Shown one piece after another: positions 63,994 to 64,000 of a stretch of 64,000 nucleotides of DNA; position 1 is the stretch's first letter, and each line of letters begins with the position of its first letter. Below the pieces are notes generated by a model. The model ran no database searches and was not told the DNA's origin. It saw only the letters and a program-made list of their open reading frames with translations. The translations under genes and the position numbers were made by a program. The stretch lies in IMG/VR virus record IMGVR_UViG_3300044692_000046, positions 1 through 64,000 of that record; one strand, written 5' to 3'. The DNA is from a virus.

Positions 63994-64000
63994 GCTGTCC

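Noticed and set aside
1-64000. CRISPR arrays, riboswitches and rRNA
   Set aside because: No spaced direct repeats of CRISPR type, no recognised riboswitch core and no rRNA sequence were seen; the repeats found are short operators, hairpins or pentamer clusters.

Overview
The window is high-GC DNA with the gene style of a filamentous actinomycete: frequent GTG/TTG starts, ATGA/GTGA/TGATG translational coupling, hairpin terminators without U-tracts, and probable leaderless plus-strand genes. No rRNA, tRNA, CRISPR array or housekeeping operon was recognised, so it reads as accessory DNA, apparently one mobile element cut at both window ends. Genus cannot be assigned from the sequence alone.

Layout. 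1-10.4 kb is a control and integration region. It holds two XRE repressor-like genes reading divergently from a palindromic operator, a tyrosine integrase, two GntR regulators, a winged-helix replication-type protein, an NAD-dependent epimerase (possible cargo) and an XRE-TPR regulator with helically phased TGCA boxes. 10.1-17.5 kb is a conjugation module of the actinomycete integrative/conjugative type: excisionase-like protein, DUF2637 Spd protein, small membrane proteins, a zinc-knuckle/coiled-coil protein and a TraB/FtsK-like double-stranded DNA translocase, with no relaxase and with repeat-rich DNA inside and beside these genes. 17.5-26.7 kb is a rightward array of about thirty very small genes, like the early arm of an actinobacteriophage. 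Many overlap by one to four bases; a few are separated by hairpins, and two minus-strand genes interrupt the array.

26.85-55.7 kb is an essentially complete siphophage late operon on the minus strand. In transcription order: terminase small and large subunits, HK97-type portal, Mu-F-like head protein, protease-scaffold fusion, major capsid with an apparent Fn3 insertion, head-tail connectors, a NUMOD3-repeat protein, tail tube, tail assembly chaperone with a probable frameshift product, tape measure, two paralogous LamG tail proteins, two paralogous jelly-roll-like proteins, HNH-like protein, GH25-like lysin, coiled-coil membrane protein, collagen-like membrane protein and holin. Back-to-back terminators at 26.67-26.85 kb separate it from the rightward array. 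Two plus-strand morons, including an MmpS-like lipoprotein, sit just upstream of the terminase genes. 56.4-64 kb carries more leftward small genes, two cysteine-peptidase-fold proteins and several zinc-binding proteins.

Taken together the element looks like a temperate siphophage with a TraB/Spd conjugation module embedded between its immunity/integration region and its early gene array, i.e. a candidate conjugative prophage. That is an inference from gene content and contiguity: element ends and att sites are not visible, and mobility cannot be shown from sequence alone.
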